Of a stretch of 46,387 nt of DNA, positions 24,905 to 34,320 are shown one piece after another. The stretch is from Oscillospiraceae bacterium (GTDB lineage Bacteria; Bacillota; Clostridia; Oscillospirales; Acutalibacteraceae): assembly GCA_015065645.1 (NCBI GenBank), contig SVPW01000017.1, positions 1-46,387 of the forward strand, written 5' to 3'. Under the pieces are notes generated by a model. The model was not told where the DNA came from. It saw only the letters and a program-made list of their open reading frames with translations, and made no database searches. The first letter of the stretch is position 1. Each line of letters opens with the position of its first letter. Both the position numbers and the translations under genes were made by a program.

Positions 24905-26308
24905 ATGCAAAATTTTGACTGTCAAATAGCGGCTCTTGATTTAGCATTAAAGCCTGAGCAGAGCTTTGACCTTATAAAAAGAGAATTAATAGTTGCCGAA
25001 CGCCGAGCATATCTTTATTTTATTGACGGATTCATAAAGGATGAAGTCTTTGAAAAAATGATAGAATTTCTTTTCAAGCAAACCCCCGAAGATATTCGTT
25101 CAATACTTGATATGCAGCATTTCAGCAAAATTAAAATGCCTTATGTTGAGGTTGATTACACCTATGAAACCGAAGTTATGATAACTTCGGTGCTTTCGGG
25201 TCCTGCTTTATTGCTTATAGACGGAATCAACGGCGGACTTATAATTGATACACGTACTTACCCTGTACGAGGTATTGAGGAACCATTAAAGGATAAATCG
25301 CTCAGGGGTTCACGTGACGGTTTTGTTGAAACACTTATCTTTAATACTGCAATGATAAGGAGAAGAATACGCACCGAAAACCTTAGAATGGAATATTTAC
25401 AAATAGGAAAACGTTCAAAGGTTGATATTGCAATAAGCTATATTGATGGTTTAGCAGATGAAAAAACACTTAAAATTCTGCGTAAAAAGCTTAGTGAAAT
25501 ACAAATTAACGGCATTTCTATGACGCAACAAGCGCTTATTGAAGCCCTTGTTCCAACCAACTTTTTAAACCCCTATCCCCGTTTTAAATTTACAGAAAGA
25601 CCCGATTATGCAAGCGCATGCATACTTGACGGAAAAATAGTTCTTGTTATGGATAACTGCCCCGCAGTTATGATTCTGCCAACCACCTTTGCCGACTTTT
25701 TCCGTGATGTTGACGATTATTATTTTATGCCCATAGTTGGCAGTTACACCCGAATAATCAGAACGCTTGTTACCATACTGACTGTGGTTATAACACCGGT
25801 TTATCTGCTTTTGGTTAAGAACCCACAATTTATGCCTGATTGGCTTGAGTTCATTGCCCCGGATAAAAATGTTGCACTAACCTTATTTTGGCAATTTTTA
25901 ATACTTGAATTTATTGTAGACGGCTTGCAGTTGGCATCCTTAAATACACCCGATACGCTATCAAATTCACTTGGTATCATAGGCGGATTACTGCTTTCGG
26001 AATTTGCAATTAACACAGGCTGGCTTATTGCAGAAGCAATACTTTTTATGGCTTTTGTTACCATTGCAGCTTTTACTCAGCCAAGTATTGAAATGAGCTA
26101 CGCAATGAAATTTCAGCGTATATTTTTGCTTATTTTAACCGAAATATTTAATATTTGGGGATTTATCGCAGGGCTTTTATTGATAATAATAACACTCGGT
26201 TTTTCAAAAACACTTTCAGGCAGAGGTTACCTCTTCCCTATTTTCCCTTTTAATTTTAAAGCGTTTAAAAAGCTTTTTGTCCGCCCGGGAATAGACGATA
26301 AGCATTAA
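24905..26308 (+). CDS. GerA-family spore germination protein (SpoVAF-like)
   Basis: The 467-residue protein has an N-terminal cytoplasmic half containing PVRGIEEPLKDKSLRGSRDGF and TLIFNTAMIRRRIR, the hallmark of GerA/SpoVAF A-subunits. A membrane half with about five helices follows. These proteins sit in the spore inner membrane and take part in germinant response or ion and dipicolinate release. No GerB, GerC or other spoVA gene is adjacent, so the exact subtype is uncertain; SpoVAF is the best guess. Initiation uses an RBS embedded in a hairpin. A terminator follows at 26328. Confidence 0.88.
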   Translation: MQNFDCQIAALDLALKPEQSFDLIKRELIVAERRAYLYFIDGFIKDEVFEKMIEFLFKQTPEDIRSILDMQHFSKIKMPYVEVDYTYETEVMITSVLSGPALLLIDGINGGLIIDTRTYPVRGIEEPLKDKSLRGSRDGFVETLIFNTAMIRRRIRTENLRMEYLQIGKRSKVDIAISYIDGLADEKTLKILRKKLSEIQINGISMTQQALIEALVPTNFLNPYPRFKFTERPDYASACILDGKIVLVMDNCPAVMILPTTFADFFRDVDDYYFMPIVGSYTRIIRTLVTILTVVITPVYLLLVKNPQFMPDWLEFIAPDKNVALTLFWQFLILEFIVDGLQLASLNTPDTLSNSLGIIGGLLLSEFAINTGWLIAEAILFMAFVTIAAFTQPSIEMSYAMKFQRIFLLILTEIFNIWGFIAGLLLIIITLGFSKTLSGRGYLFPIFPFNFKAFKKLFVRPGIDDKH

Positions 26309-26327
26309 ACCTCTCATTATATACAAA

Positions 26328-26373
26328 AAAGCTGTCTTACAATCATTTGTAAAGACAGCTTTATATTTTTATT
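26328..26373. terminator. Convergent terminator between gerA-like and dnaJ
   Basis: AAAGCTGTCTTAC pairs with GTAAAGACAGCTTT (one bulge). T-rich on the plus side and A-rich before the stem, it serves both converging transcripts. Confidence 0.85.
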
Positions 26374-27535
26374 CACTAAAAAATTGTTTTATTTTATCCA
26401 TAAAGGATTTGCGTTTTTTATAGTTCTTATCATCGGTGGCGTTATCAAATTCCTTGAGCTTTTCTTTTTGGGCTTTGGAAAGGTCTTTTGGAACTTCAAC
26501 AATAATCTTTACATACTGATCGCCCTTGCCCGAATAATTAAGACGCTGTACACCCTTACCACGAAGCTTAAATTCATCACCCGGTTGTGTACCCTCATGT
26601 ATTTGGAATTTAACCTTACCGTCAAGAGTGGGAACAACTATTTCCGCACCCAAAGCGGCCTGTGTAAAGGTAATAGGTATTTCACAATAAATATCAAAGC
26701 CATCACGCATAAAAATTGGATGTGGACGTACATTAACATTTATACGAAGATCGCCTGCAGGGCCACCATTTGCACCTGCATCTCCGCCACCACGAAGGCT
26801 TATCACCTGACCATCATCAATACCTGCGGGGATATCCACCGTTTGTTCAACGGTATGGCGTATTCTTCCCTTACCTGCACAAACCTTACACGGATGATCT
26901 ATTATTTTACCCCTTCCATTACAGCGGTCACAGGGCTTTTGTGTTTGCACAACACCGATAGGTGTACGCTGTGCAGCTGTTACACTTCCCGTACCATGAC
27001 AAACAGGACAGGTTTGTGCGCTATGTCCGCTTTCACAACCTGAACCGCCACATTCGGAACAGTTATCAATCTTGGTAACCTTTATGGTCTTTTTACATCC
27101 CTTAGCGGCCTCTTCAAAAGAAAGATTTACATTTGCCGCAGTATCATTACCTCTGCGTGGTGCATTTGGATTTTGCCTTCTGCCACCGCCAAATCCACCA
27201 AAGCCGCCACCGAACATACTGCCTAAAATATCGCCCAAATCACCAAAATCACCAAAACCGCCGAAGCCTGAGCCGTAACCGCCGCCACCTGCACCGAAAT
27301 TGGGATCTACCCCTGCGTGACCAAATTGGTCATAACGGGCACGCTTTTCGGAATCGGAAAGAACCTCATAAGCTTCGTTTACCTCTTTAAACTTCACTTC
27401 GGCATCAGCATCATCAGGATGTAAATCGGGATGATATTTTTTAGCCATAGTTCTGTATGCTTTTTTTAGTTCGTCCTCACTTGCCGACTTATCAACACCA
27501 AGGACTTCATAATAATCTCTTTTTTCTTCAGCCAC
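26369..27535 (-). CDS. dnaJ: Chaperone protein DnaJ
   Basis: The 388-residue protein is a type I DnaJ: J-domain with HPD at 35-37, a Gly/Phe-rich region (about 75-115), four CxxCxGxG zinc repeats ([32 protein letters not shown]) and the C-terminal substrate domains. It delivers unfolded proteins to DnaK. GTG 27535 is the start, with AGGAG 7 bases upstream; the longer reading to 27601 runs past this RBS. It is the last gene of the hrcA operon. Confidence 0.97.
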   Translation of the reverse strand: MAEEKRDYYEVLGVDKSASEDELKKAYRTMAKKYHPDLHPDDADAEVKFKEVNEAYEVLSDSEKRARYDQFGHAGVDPNFGAGGGGYGSGFGGFGDFGDLGDILGSMFGGGFGGFGGGRRQNPNAPRRGNDTAANVNLSFEEAAKGCKKTIKVTKIDNCSECGGSGCESGHSAQTCPVCHGTGSVTAAQRTPIGVVQTQKPCDRCNGRGKIIDHPCKVCAGKGRIRHTVEQTVDIPAGIDDGQVISLRGGGDAGANGGPAGDLRINVNVRPHPIFMRDGFDIYCEIPITFTQAALGAEIVVPTLDGKVKFQIHEGTQPGDEFKLRGKGVQRLNYSGKGDQYVKIIVEVPKDLSKAQKEKLKEFDNATDDKNYKKRKSFMDKIKQFFSE

Positions 27536-27617
27536 AGTTATTCTCCTACGGAATATGTTATATTTAAATACCAATATGGGCCGATGCTGGCACCGACCCA
27601 TAAAGCTTTATCGGTAA

Positions 27618-29459
27618 TTACTTATTGCTGTCATCAACATCGGTGAAATCAGCTTCATAAACATTGGGGTCTGCATTTCCTGCGGCACCGTTAGGATCCT
27701 GAGCACCCTGAGCCCCTTGAGCCTCAGCAGCGGCCTTGTAAACCTTTTCGCTTACCGCATAAATTTCCTTCTGAAGCTCTTCCTGACGAGCCTTAATTGC
27801 CTCAATATCTTCGCCCTTCAAAGCTTCCTTTAAAGCTTCTTTTGCAGCTTCAATTTTAGACTTTTCTTCATCGGAAAGCTTATCACCAAATTCGCTAACA
27901 GTCTTTTCAGTTTGATAAATCATCTGATCGGCATTATTGCGAACATCAACAGCCTCACGGCGCTTCTTATCCTCAGCAGCATAAGCTTCAGCTTCCTTAA
28001 CAGCCTTATCTATATCCTCTTTGGACATATTGGTGTTAGAAGTAATGGTAATATTGTTTTCCTTACCTGTTCCCAAATCCTTTGCAAATACATGAACGAT
28101 ACCGTTTGTATCAATATCAAAAGTTACCTCAATCTGGGGGATTCCACGAGGTGCAGGAGCAATACCATCAAGGTGGAATACACCAAGAGTCTTATTATCC
28201 TTTGCAAACTCACGCTCACCCTGAAGAACATGAACCTCAACAGAGGTTTGACCATCAGCAGCGGTAGAGAATACCTGACTCTTCTTGGTGGGAATCTTGG
28301 TATTTCTTTCAATTACCTTTGTGGAAACGCCACCCATGGTCTCAATACCAAGTGAAAGAGGTGTTACGTCTACAAGCAACAAGCCTTCTACATCGCCACC
28401 TAAAACACCTGCCTGTAATGCGGCACCGATAGCAACACATTCATCGGGATTAATGCCCTTGAAGGGTTCGCTTCCAATAAAGTTCTTAACAGCTTCCTGA
28501 ACTGCAGGAATACGGGAAGAACCACCAACCATAAGAACCTTGTTTATAGCGCTCTTATCAAGGCCTGAGTCAGAAAGAGCCTGACGAACAGGTGCCATTG
28601 TGGCATCAACCAAATCAGCAGTAAGCTCATTAAACTTAGCTCTGGTAAGGGTTGTTTCAAAGTGCTTAGGACCTGTGGAATCGGCAGTAATAAAGGGAAG
28701 ATTAATATCTGTTGTAGTCATACCGGAAAGGTCAATCTTAGCCTTTTCTGCTGCTTCCTTAACACGCTGCATAGCCATTTTATCGCCTGATAAATCAATA
28801 CCCTGCTCTGCCTTAAAGGTTGCAACGATATAATCCATAATACGCTTATCAAAGTCATCGCCGCCAAGACGGTTATTACCTGCTGTTGCCAAAACTTCCT
28901 GAACACCATCGCCCATTCCGATAATGGAAACATCAAATGTACCACCACCAAGGTCATAAACCATAACCTTTTGATCCTCTTCCTTATCAATACTGTAAGC
29001 AAGAGCTGCTGCGGTGGGCTCATTAATAATACGCTTTACTTCAAGACCTGCAATTTTACCTGCATCCTTTGTTGCCTGACGCTGAGCATCGGTAAAATAT
29101 GCGGGAACGGTAATTACAGCCTCTGTAACGCTTTGGCCAAGATATGCCTCAGCATCGTTTTTAAGCTTTTGAAGAATGATTGCGGAAATTTCCTGTGGAG
29201 TATACTTCTTATCATCTATTGCAACAGAATAGTTAGAACCCATTTCACGCTTAATAGAGCTGATTGTACGATCGGGGTTGGTGATAGCCTGACGCTTTGC
29301 AACCTGACCTACCATACGCTCACCTGTTTTTGAAAATGCAACAACAGACGGAGTTGTTCTTGCACCCTCCGCATTAGCAATAACTACCGGCTCGCCGCCT
29401 TCCATAACTGCAACGCAGGAATTTGTTGTACCTAAGTCAATACCAATAATTTTTCCCAT
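27618..29459 (-). CDS. dnaK: Chaperone protein DnaK (Hsp70)
   Basis: The 613-residue protein begins with [18 protein letters not shown]. The ATPase domain ([33 protein letters not shown]), linker ([20 protein letters not shown]) and substrate domain are complete. An alpha-helical lid and a Gly/Ala/Pro-rich tail follow. It is an ATP-driven protein-folding chaperone, between grpE and dnaJ. AGGAGG precedes the ATG. Confidence 0.99.
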   Translation of the reverse strand: MGKIIGIDLGTTNSCVAVMEGGEPVVIANAEGARTTPSVVAFSKTGERMVGQVAKRQAITNPDRTISSIKREMGSNYSVAIDDKKYTPQEISAIILQKLKNDAEAYLGQSVTEAVITVPAYFTDAQRQATKDAGKIAGLEVKRIINEPTAAALAYSIDKEEDQKVMVYDLGGGTFDVSIIGMGDGVQEVLATAGNNRLGGDDFDKRIMDYIVATFKAEQGIDLSGDKMAMQRVKEAAEKAKIDLSGMTTTDINLPFITADSTGPKHFETTLTRAKFNELTADLVDATMAPVRQALSDSGLDKSAINKVLMVGGSSRIPAVQEAVKNFIGSEPFKGINPDECVAIGAALQAGVLGGDVEGLLLVDVTPLSLGIETMGGVSTKVIERNTKIPTKKSQVFSTAADGQTSVEVHVLQGEREFAKDNKTLGVFHLDGIAPAPRGIPQIEVTFDIDTNGIVHVFAKDLGTGKENNITITSNTNMSKEDIDKAVKEAEAYAAEDKKRREAVDVRNNADQMIYQTEKTVSEFGDKLSDEEKSKIEAAKEALKEALKGEDIEAIKARQEELQKEIYAVSEKVYKAAAEAQGAQGAQDPNGAAGNADPNVYEADFTDVDDSNK

Positions 29460-29510
29460 AATAATTTTTCCTCCTGAAAACTTTGTTTTTTATATTAATT
29501 TTATTATGTG

Positions 29511-30032
29511 TTAATTAGCTACCTGTACCATAGCGGCACGGATTACCGTGTCACCAAAGGAATATCCCTTTTGAAGAACCTGAGCGATAACATTTTCACC
29601 CAAATTTTCATCCTCAATATGCATTACCGCTTCGTGGAAATTGGGATCAAAAGTATCTCCCACAGCGGCATTTTCTTTTATACCAAGACTTGAAACAATA
29701 CCCTCAAACTGCTTAACTATCATTTCAATTCCCTTAATATACTCTGCACTTTCCTTATCTGTAGCAGCTGCACGGTCAATATTATCTATTATAGGAAGCA
29801 GTTGCTTTATAACAGATGCCTTTGCATATTCGGAAATACCTGCTTTTTCACGTTCAGTACGGTCTTTAAAATTTGCAAACTCTGCTACAGTGCGTTTAAA
29901 CAGATCATCCTTAGCCTCAAGCTCCTTTTGAAGCCTTTCAATTTCTTCATCCTTTTTATTCTTCTTTTTTTCTTTCTTTTCAGGCTTTGCCACAGTTTCC
30001 TCGGCATTTACCTGCTTTGTTTCTTCTGCCAC
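29511..30032 (-). CDS. grpE: Nucleotide exchange factor GrpE
   Basis: The 173-residue protein has a Lys/Glu-rich N-terminus, a long coiled coil (EEIERLQKELEAKDDLFKRT) and the GrpE signature (FANFKDRTEREK, later HEAVMHIEDE and VLQKGYSFGDTVIRAAMVQVAN). It releases ADP from DnaK. Translation starts at GTG 30032, 2 bases after the hrcA stop, with the RBS GGAGG inside the end of hrcA, so it is coupled to hrcA. Confidence 0.97.
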   Translation of the reverse strand: MAEETKQVNAEETVAKPEKKEKKKNKKDEEIERLQKELEAKDDLFKRTVAEFANFKDRTEREKAGISEYAKASVIKQLLPIIDNIDRAAATDKESAEYIKGIEMIVKQFEGIVSSLGIKENAAVGDTFDPNFHEAVMHIEDENLGENVIAQVLQKGYSFGDTVIRAAMVQVAN

Positions 30033-30034
30033 GA

Positions 30035-31066
30035 CTAATCCTCCATATCTTTCATTGCTTCACTCATAAGTCTGCCAAGCAAAGCGGATGTATATTCAAT
30101 ACTTGGAACTATTTGGTCATAAGACATTCTTCCCTCTCCTATAACACCGATTTTTCCACAGTATTTATCTGCTGTTTTATACCTTGATGCCACCATTGTA
30201 ACACCGGATAGTTCATTATAAGGACTTTCATTTATAAAAATTACATTTCCCTCACACGGCGCTTTGGAAAGCAGTTCGGTAAAAAGCTCACCCCGCCTTG
30301 CAAGGTATGTAAGCTTTCTTGCAGTTTTTTCACCGAATATATTATAAAGCCGTGATGTGCCGCTTATATTAATCTGAGATACCGCCATTTCATCAGCCAT
30401 TTCAAAAACAGCCGTTAAAAGAGGCATTAGCTCAAATGAATCAAGCCCCGAAAGAGAAGCAACATTTTGCAAATAAGCCTTTGTCATATTTTCAAGACGC
30501 TGCCGATTTATACGCTGATTAACAAGTGTATCAAACCTCATTAAAAGAGAATTTGTAACATTATTCGGCAAACGGCAAATACGGCTTCGCACCCTGCCGT
30601 CAGAAGTGAAGAGAAAAAGCATTACAGCCCTTTTTGCCGCAGGAATTACCTGAACCTTTCTAACAGAAACATCATCGCCCACATCATAACAAGAAAACGC
30701 AGGTAAACCTGTAAGTTCAGATAAGGCATCTGCCGCAATGGAAGGCAGCTTTTCAGGATCACAAAGGTTTCCTATTAAAGCAGAGCCTATATACCGTTTT
30801 GCACTTTCGGCAATATCCGTTTGAGGCATAAGCGAATGAACATAAAGCCTATAAGCCGGAGCTGTTGGTACACGACCTGCAGATGTGTGCGGTTGTGCAA
30901 GCAGACCAAGGGAAGCAAGCTCACTCATTTCATTCCTTAGCGTTGCAGAGGATGGCGCATTATCAAGCAGACTCATAAGATTTTTTGATCCTATTGGCTC
31001 ACCCGTTTCAATATAAGAACGAACTATTGCCGCAAGCACCGCCTTTTTTCTGGGAGAAAGTTCCAC
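30035..31066 (-). CDS. hrcA: Heat-inducible transcription repressor HrcA
   Basis: The 343-residue protein starts ELSPRKKAVLAAIVRSYIETGEPIGSKNL, the winged-helix region typical of HrcA, and has the SSATLRNEMSELASLGLL recognition helix part and a GAF-like core. It binds CIRCE to repress heat-shock genes and needs GroEL for activity. It is the first gene of hrcA-grpE-dnaK-dnaJ and starts at GTG with GAGGTG upstream. CIRCE in its own leader shows autoregulation. Confidence 0.97.
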   Translation of the reverse strand: MELSPRKKAVLAAIVRSYIETGEPIGSKNLMSLLDNAPSSATLRNEMSELASLGLLAQPHTSAGRVPTAPAYRLYVHSLMPQTDIAESAKRYIGSALIGNLCDPEKLPSIAADALSELTGLPAFSCYDVGDDVSVRKVQVIPAAKRAVMLFLFTSDGRVRSRICRLPNNVTNSLLMRFDTLVNQRINRQRLENMTKAYLQNVASLSGLDSFELMPLLTAVFEMADEMAVSQINISGTSRLYNIFGEKTARKLTYLARRGELFTELLSKAPCEGNVIFINESPYNELSGVTMVASRYKTADKYCGKIGVIGEGRMSYDQIVPSIEYTSALLGRLMSEAMKDMED

Positions 31067-31100
31067 CCGGCCGTCACCTCCAACAAGGATTTATTTGTAA

Positions 31101-31127
31101 TTAGCACTCTTAAGCTTTGAGTGCTAA
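31101..31127. promoter_or_regulatory. CIRCE operator (HrcA binding site)
   Basis: Perfect TTAGCACTC, nine bases, GAGTGCTAA. It lies between the hrcA promoter and the hrcA start. Confidence 0.98.
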
Positions 31128-31134
31128 CAACTAT

Positions 31135-31162
31135 ATTATAACCCGTCTTTCACAAATGTCAA
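31135..31162 (-). promoter_or_regulatory. hrcA operon promoter
   Basis: Minus-strand TTGACA (31157-31162), 16 bases, TATAAT (31135-31140). Transcription should start at the edge of CIRCE. Confidence 0.88.
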
Positions 31163-31276
31163 TACCTTTTTAAAAATATTTTTTGACTTTAACTGACCTT
31201 TAATATTTAGGTAACATTTTGTTAATAAATTCCAAGTGGTTATTACTCAAACAAGCAATTTATGCAAATAAAAAAC

Positions 31277-31305
31277 TTGACATATTGACTTTAAGATGTC
31301 ATAAT
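31277..31305 (+). promoter_or_regulatory. Promoter of rsmD-coaD
   Basis: TTGACA (31277-31282), 17 bases, CATAAT (31300-31305). The surrounding intergenic region (31163-31357) is AT-rich with nothing else recognised. Confidence 0.6.
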
Positions 31306-31357
31306 AATAATGTATATAATTATGTTTATATATTTTATTTTAATTTTGGTGATGTAA

Positions 31358-31897
31358 ATGCGAATAATAACCGGAACAGCAAGGGGCAAACGCCTTATCA
31401 CGGTTCCCGGAAGTGATGTTGTTCGCCCTACCCCGGAAAGAGTTAAGGAAGGTCTTTTCAGCGCAATACAGTTTGATATTGAAGGCAGGCGCATACTTGA
31501 TCTTTTTGCAGGCTCGGGACAGTTAGGGCTTGAAGCTTTAAGCCGTGGTGCAGACAGTGCAACCTTTGTTGACAGCAGTGACGCTTCAATTAATGTTTTA
31601 AAACAAAATGTTAAAAATACGGGATTTGATAATAATTCCCGCATAGTAAAATCTGATTTCGCTTCATTTTGTGCCACAAGTAACGATACATTTGATATAG
31701 CCTTTGTTGATCCGCCTTATGGTGCAGGTCTTTTTGAGCAGGCTATTGAAAAATGCATTCCGCTTATGAGTGATTACGGAATGATTTTTTGTGAGCATCC
31801 AACAGATATTAAGCTTCCCGAAATTATCGGAAGTTACAAGCTTTCACGAAGCTACCGTTACGGCAAGGTTGCGGTTGAGCTTTACAGAAAGGGGTAA
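31358..31897 (+). CDS. rsmD: 16S rRNA (guanine-966 N2) methyltransferase RsmD
   Basis: The 179-residue protein has MRIITGTARGKRL and PTPERVKEGLFSAI at the N-terminus, the SAM loop DLFAGSGQLGLEAL, and the catalytic DPPY motif near residue 127. It methylates G966 of 16S rRNA. It is followed 6 bases later by coaD, the usual neighbour in Bacillota. Confidence 0.95.
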   Translation: MRIITGTARGKRLITVPGSDVVRPTPERVKEGLFSAIQFDIEGRRILDLFAGSGQLGLEALSRGADSATFVDSSDASINVLKQNVKNTGFDNNSRIVKSDFASFCATSNDTFDIAFVDPPYGAGLFEQAIEKCIPLMSDYGMIFCEHPTDIKLPEIIGSYKLSRSYRYGKVAVELYRKG

Positions 31898-31903
31898 TCC
31901 TTC

Positions 31904-32395
31904 TTGAAAAACAGTACGGTTATATATCCCGGAAGTTTTGACCCCATAACCTATGGTCATCTTGATATTATAAAACGTGCCGCCGCTATGTTTGATAAGC
32001 TTATAGTTGTGGTAATGACAAATTCAAAAAAAAGCTGTTCATTCACACCCGAAGAACGGCGGGAGATGATACTTAAATCCGTAAAAGATTTACCCAATGT
32101 TGAGGTTGATTTTTATGACGGACTGCTTGCAGAATACGCAAAAATAAAAAACGCAAGCGCAATCATTAAGGGTTTACGCGCCATGTCTGATTTTGAATAT
32201 GAATTTCAGATGGCGCTAACCAATAAAAAACTTAATCCCGAAGTAGAAACATTGTTTCTTACAACAAGTACACAGTATATGTATTTGAGCTCAAGTATGG
32301 TAAAACAGATCGTAAGTATGAACGGTGATATTTCGGATTTTGTGCCAAAGGAAATTCACGAAGATATTGTGGAAAGACTTGGCGGACAGGGCTAA
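31904..32395 (+). CDS. coaD: Phosphopantetheine adenylyltransferase
   Basis: The 163-residue protein has the nucleotidyltransferase motif YPGSFDPITYGHLDII at the start, GLRAMSDFEYEFQMA, and the YLSSSMVKQI region that carries the second nucleotide-binding element. It makes dephospho-CoA from phosphopantetheine and ATP. Translation starts at TTG 31904, with GGGG upstream inside the end of rsmD. Confidence 0.96.
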   Translation: MKNSTVIYPGSFDPITYGHLDIIKRAAAMFDKLIVVVMTNSKKSCSFTPEERREMILKSVKDLPNVEVDFYDGLLAEYAKIKNASAIIKGLRAMSDFEYEFQMALTNKKLNPEVETLFLTTSTQYMYLSSSMVKQIVSMNGDISDFVPKEIHEDIVERLGGQG

Positions 32396-32427
32396 AAAAG
32401 AGAATAGTATATATGGAGGAATAAAAA

Positions 32428-32901
32428 ATGACATTAGATGAATTACTTGAACAATTTGACGAGGTGCTTGATAACGGTATCAAAATCCCCGGCAAGAAAA
32501 CTTTGGTTGATATTGAAAAGCTGCGTGCAGTTGTAGACGATATTCGTCTCAATATTCCGGGTGAAATCAAGCAGGCAAAGGCTATCGTTTCAGATCGTGC
32601 TGAAATTATAACCACTGCTAAGCGTGAGGCTGACGGCATTATTAAGAGTGCTGAAGAGCGTGCAAAGGCAATGGTTGCTCAGGAGCAGATAGTAAAGCTT
32701 GCTCAGGAAAAGGCCGCTGAAATCATTTCCCATGCACAGGCTAAAAGCCGTGAGATGCGTAAAGCCGCACAGGATTTTGTTGATGATCTTATGCGCCGTG
32801 CAGATGAAAGCGTTACCGCAAACTTGGGCGAAATACGCAAAACACGTGCCGCTTTAAAGCAGCAGATTCCGGCATCCACTCCCCGTAACGATCAGCAGTA
32901 A
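32428..32901 (+). CDS. Coiled-coil protein linked to coaD
   Basis: The 157-residue soluble protein is mostly a long Ala/Glu/Lys/Arg-rich helix (about residues 45-145) resembling ATP synthase b or H subunit stalks, without a membrane segment. It starts with TLDELLEQFDEVLDNG, a conserved opening of coaD-linked proteins in Clostridia. A division- or scaffold-type role is possible but not shown. GGAGG precedes the ATG, and a terminator ends the rsmD-coaD operon after it. Confidence 0.78.
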   Translation: MTLDELLEQFDEVLDNGIKIPGKKTLVDIEKLRAVVDDIRLNIPGEIKQAKAIVSDRAEIITTAKREADGIIKSAEERAKAMVAQEQIVKLAQEKAAEIISHAQAKSREMRKAAQDFVDDLMRRADESVTANLGEIRKTRAALKQQIPASTPRNDQQ

Positions 32902-32916
32902 TTAATACAAATATTT

Positions 32917-32953
32917 AAGCCTCGATACTAAACTGTATCGAGGCTTGTTTTTT
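32917..32953. terminator. Convergent terminator
   Basis: AAGCCTCGATAC pairs with GTATCGAGGCTT (12 bp), then GTTTTTT. It lies between the coiled-coil gene and luxS. Confidence 0.92.
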
Positions 32954-32954
32954 A

Positions 32955-33410
32955 TCAATAATCCATTTTTTCAGGTGTGTAATCCGCTAAAACATCAAGC
33001 ATATCACGGGCATTTTGTTTTGCGCCCAAAAGATCATGTTCAAGATAATTCCCGCACTCAATGCGTGTGGTACCGGGAATTTCACCCTCAAAAGATGCAA
33101 TAAACTCAAAGCTTTCTTTTACAAGCGATAAAGCCTGCTCACGGGAAACACTATCACGAAGCAAAAGGTAAAATCCCGTTCTGCAACCCATAGGTCCCAC
33201 ATATATAACCTTATCAGAAATTGCGCTATTACGTGCAAAAGTGGCAAAAAGATGCTCAAAGGTGTGCATTGCACCGTTATTCAGATAATCCCCACCGTTA
33301 GGCTTTTTCATCCGAATATCATAGGTTATAACATCGCCATCTATACGGGAAACATACATTCCCCTTTCCAATTTATCATGGTCAACAGAAAAACTTGCTA
33401 TTCTTTTCAT
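32955..33410 (-). CDS. luxS: S-ribosylhomocysteine lyase LuxS
   Basis: The 151-residue protein has the metal site HTFEH (His49, His53) and the third ligand Cys in ECGNYLEHDL, plus the catalytic Cys in MGCRTGFY. It cleaves S-ribosylhomocysteine to homocysteine and the autoinducer-2 precursor. ATG 33410 has AAGGAG upstream; a longer reading would overlap the IclR gene. It lies 10 bases after that gene and may be co-transcribed with it. Confidence 0.97.
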   Translation of the reverse strand: MKRIASFSVDHDKLERGMYVSRIDGDVITYDIRMKKPNGGDYLNNGAMHTFEHLFATFARNSAISDKVIYVGPMGCRTGFYLLLRDSVSREQALSLVKESFEFIASFEGEIPGTTRIECGNYLEHDLLGAKQNARDMLDVLADYTPEKMDY

Positions 33411-33420
33411 AATTTTCTCC

Positions 33421-34158
33421 TTATTGTTTAATCTGCAATAAATAACCGGCAATTTTTTTAACAGTTTCCTCATCCATACGGTTTATGGGAGCCGAAACAC
33501 TTACAGCATATTTATATTCACCGTAACAATCAGGCAAAGCAACCGCCACACAACGAACACCAAGCTCATTTTCCTCATTATCAACAGCATAGCCCAAAAG
33601 CCTTACACGGTCAATTTCACCTTTAAAGAGGTCAAAATCAGTAATTGTATATTCGGTTTTAGCGGTATGCTCACTTGAATTCCAAACCGATAAAACCTCA
33701 TCATCATCACACTTTGAAAGCAACGCTTTACCAACGGCGGTGGTGGTCATACCAAGCTCCATACCTATTCTTGAAACCATACGGACAGAATTTTTATTTG
33801 ATTCAAACTTATCTATATACACGACATTGTTGCCGTTTCTCTCAACCAAATGCACCGTTTCTCCACATTTATGGGAAAGCTCTTTTAAAAGTGGCTTCAT
33901 CTCATTTCTTATATCATGGTGAGAAAGCCCAAATGAGGAAATTTTTAAAAATTTATAGGTCAGCCCATACTGTTCGCTCTTTTCATTCTGATAAACATAA
34001 CCCAAGCTCATAAGAGTGTTTAGTAATCTGAAAACGGTTGTTTTATGAAGCTGAGAAAGCCTTGAAAGCTCACTTATGCTCATTTCCTTATTTTTACTCA
34101 AAAGCTCTATAATAGCAAAGGTTCTTTCCACAGATTGTACGGTTGATTTTTCCTGCAT
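33421..34158 (-). CDS. IclR-family regulator of ketodeoxygluconate genes (KdgR-like)
   Basis: The 245-residue protein has an N-terminal winged helix (MSISELSRLSQLHKTTVFRLLNTLMSLGYV) and a C-terminal IclR effector domain. It is divergent from eda-kdgK. The palindrome TGAAACAGCGTTTCA in the shared region resembles KdgR operators, so it is probably a repressor responding to 2-keto-3-deoxygluconate or its phosphate. GGAGGTGG precedes the ATG. Confidence 0.9.
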   Translation of the reverse strand: MQEKSTVQSVERTFAIIELLSKNKEMSISELSRLSQLHKTTVFRLLNTLMSLGYVYQNEKSEQYGLTYKFLKISSFGLSHHDIRNEMKPLLKELSHKCGETVHLVERNGNNVVYIDKFESNKNSVRMVSRIGMELGMTTTAVGKALLSKCDDDEVLSVWNSSEHTAKTEYTITDFDLFKGEIDRVRLLGYAVDNEENELGVRCVAVALPDCYGEYKYAVSVSAPINRMDEETVKKIAGYLLQIKQ

Positions 34159-34239
34159 TTAACTTTCCACCTCCCACAATGCTATTTAATATTATCACAT
34201 TTACAGCTTAACATCAACTCATTTTTACAATAATTTGCA

Positions 34240-34306
34240 TTGACTTTTTAAAAATATGTGGTAAAATATATTTGCAAAAATGAAACAGCGTTTCACATTA
34301 TGAAAC
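34240..34306 (+). promoter_or_regulatory. eda-kdgK promoter and KdgR-like operator
   Basis: TTGACT (34240-34245), 16 bases, TAAAAT (34262-34267). Downstream, a perfect TGAAAC-N3-GTTTCA palindrome (34281-34295) and a third half-site TGAAAC (34301-34306) lie between the transcription start and the RBS. This is a position suited to blocking elongation. Confidence 0.75.
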
Positions 34307-34320
34307 AAGGAGAGAATATT

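Noticed and set aside
26384-27043. Plus-strand ORF of 219 residues inside dnaJ
   Set aside because: It is a shadow of the dnaJ zinc-finger region with no RBS or recognisable domain.
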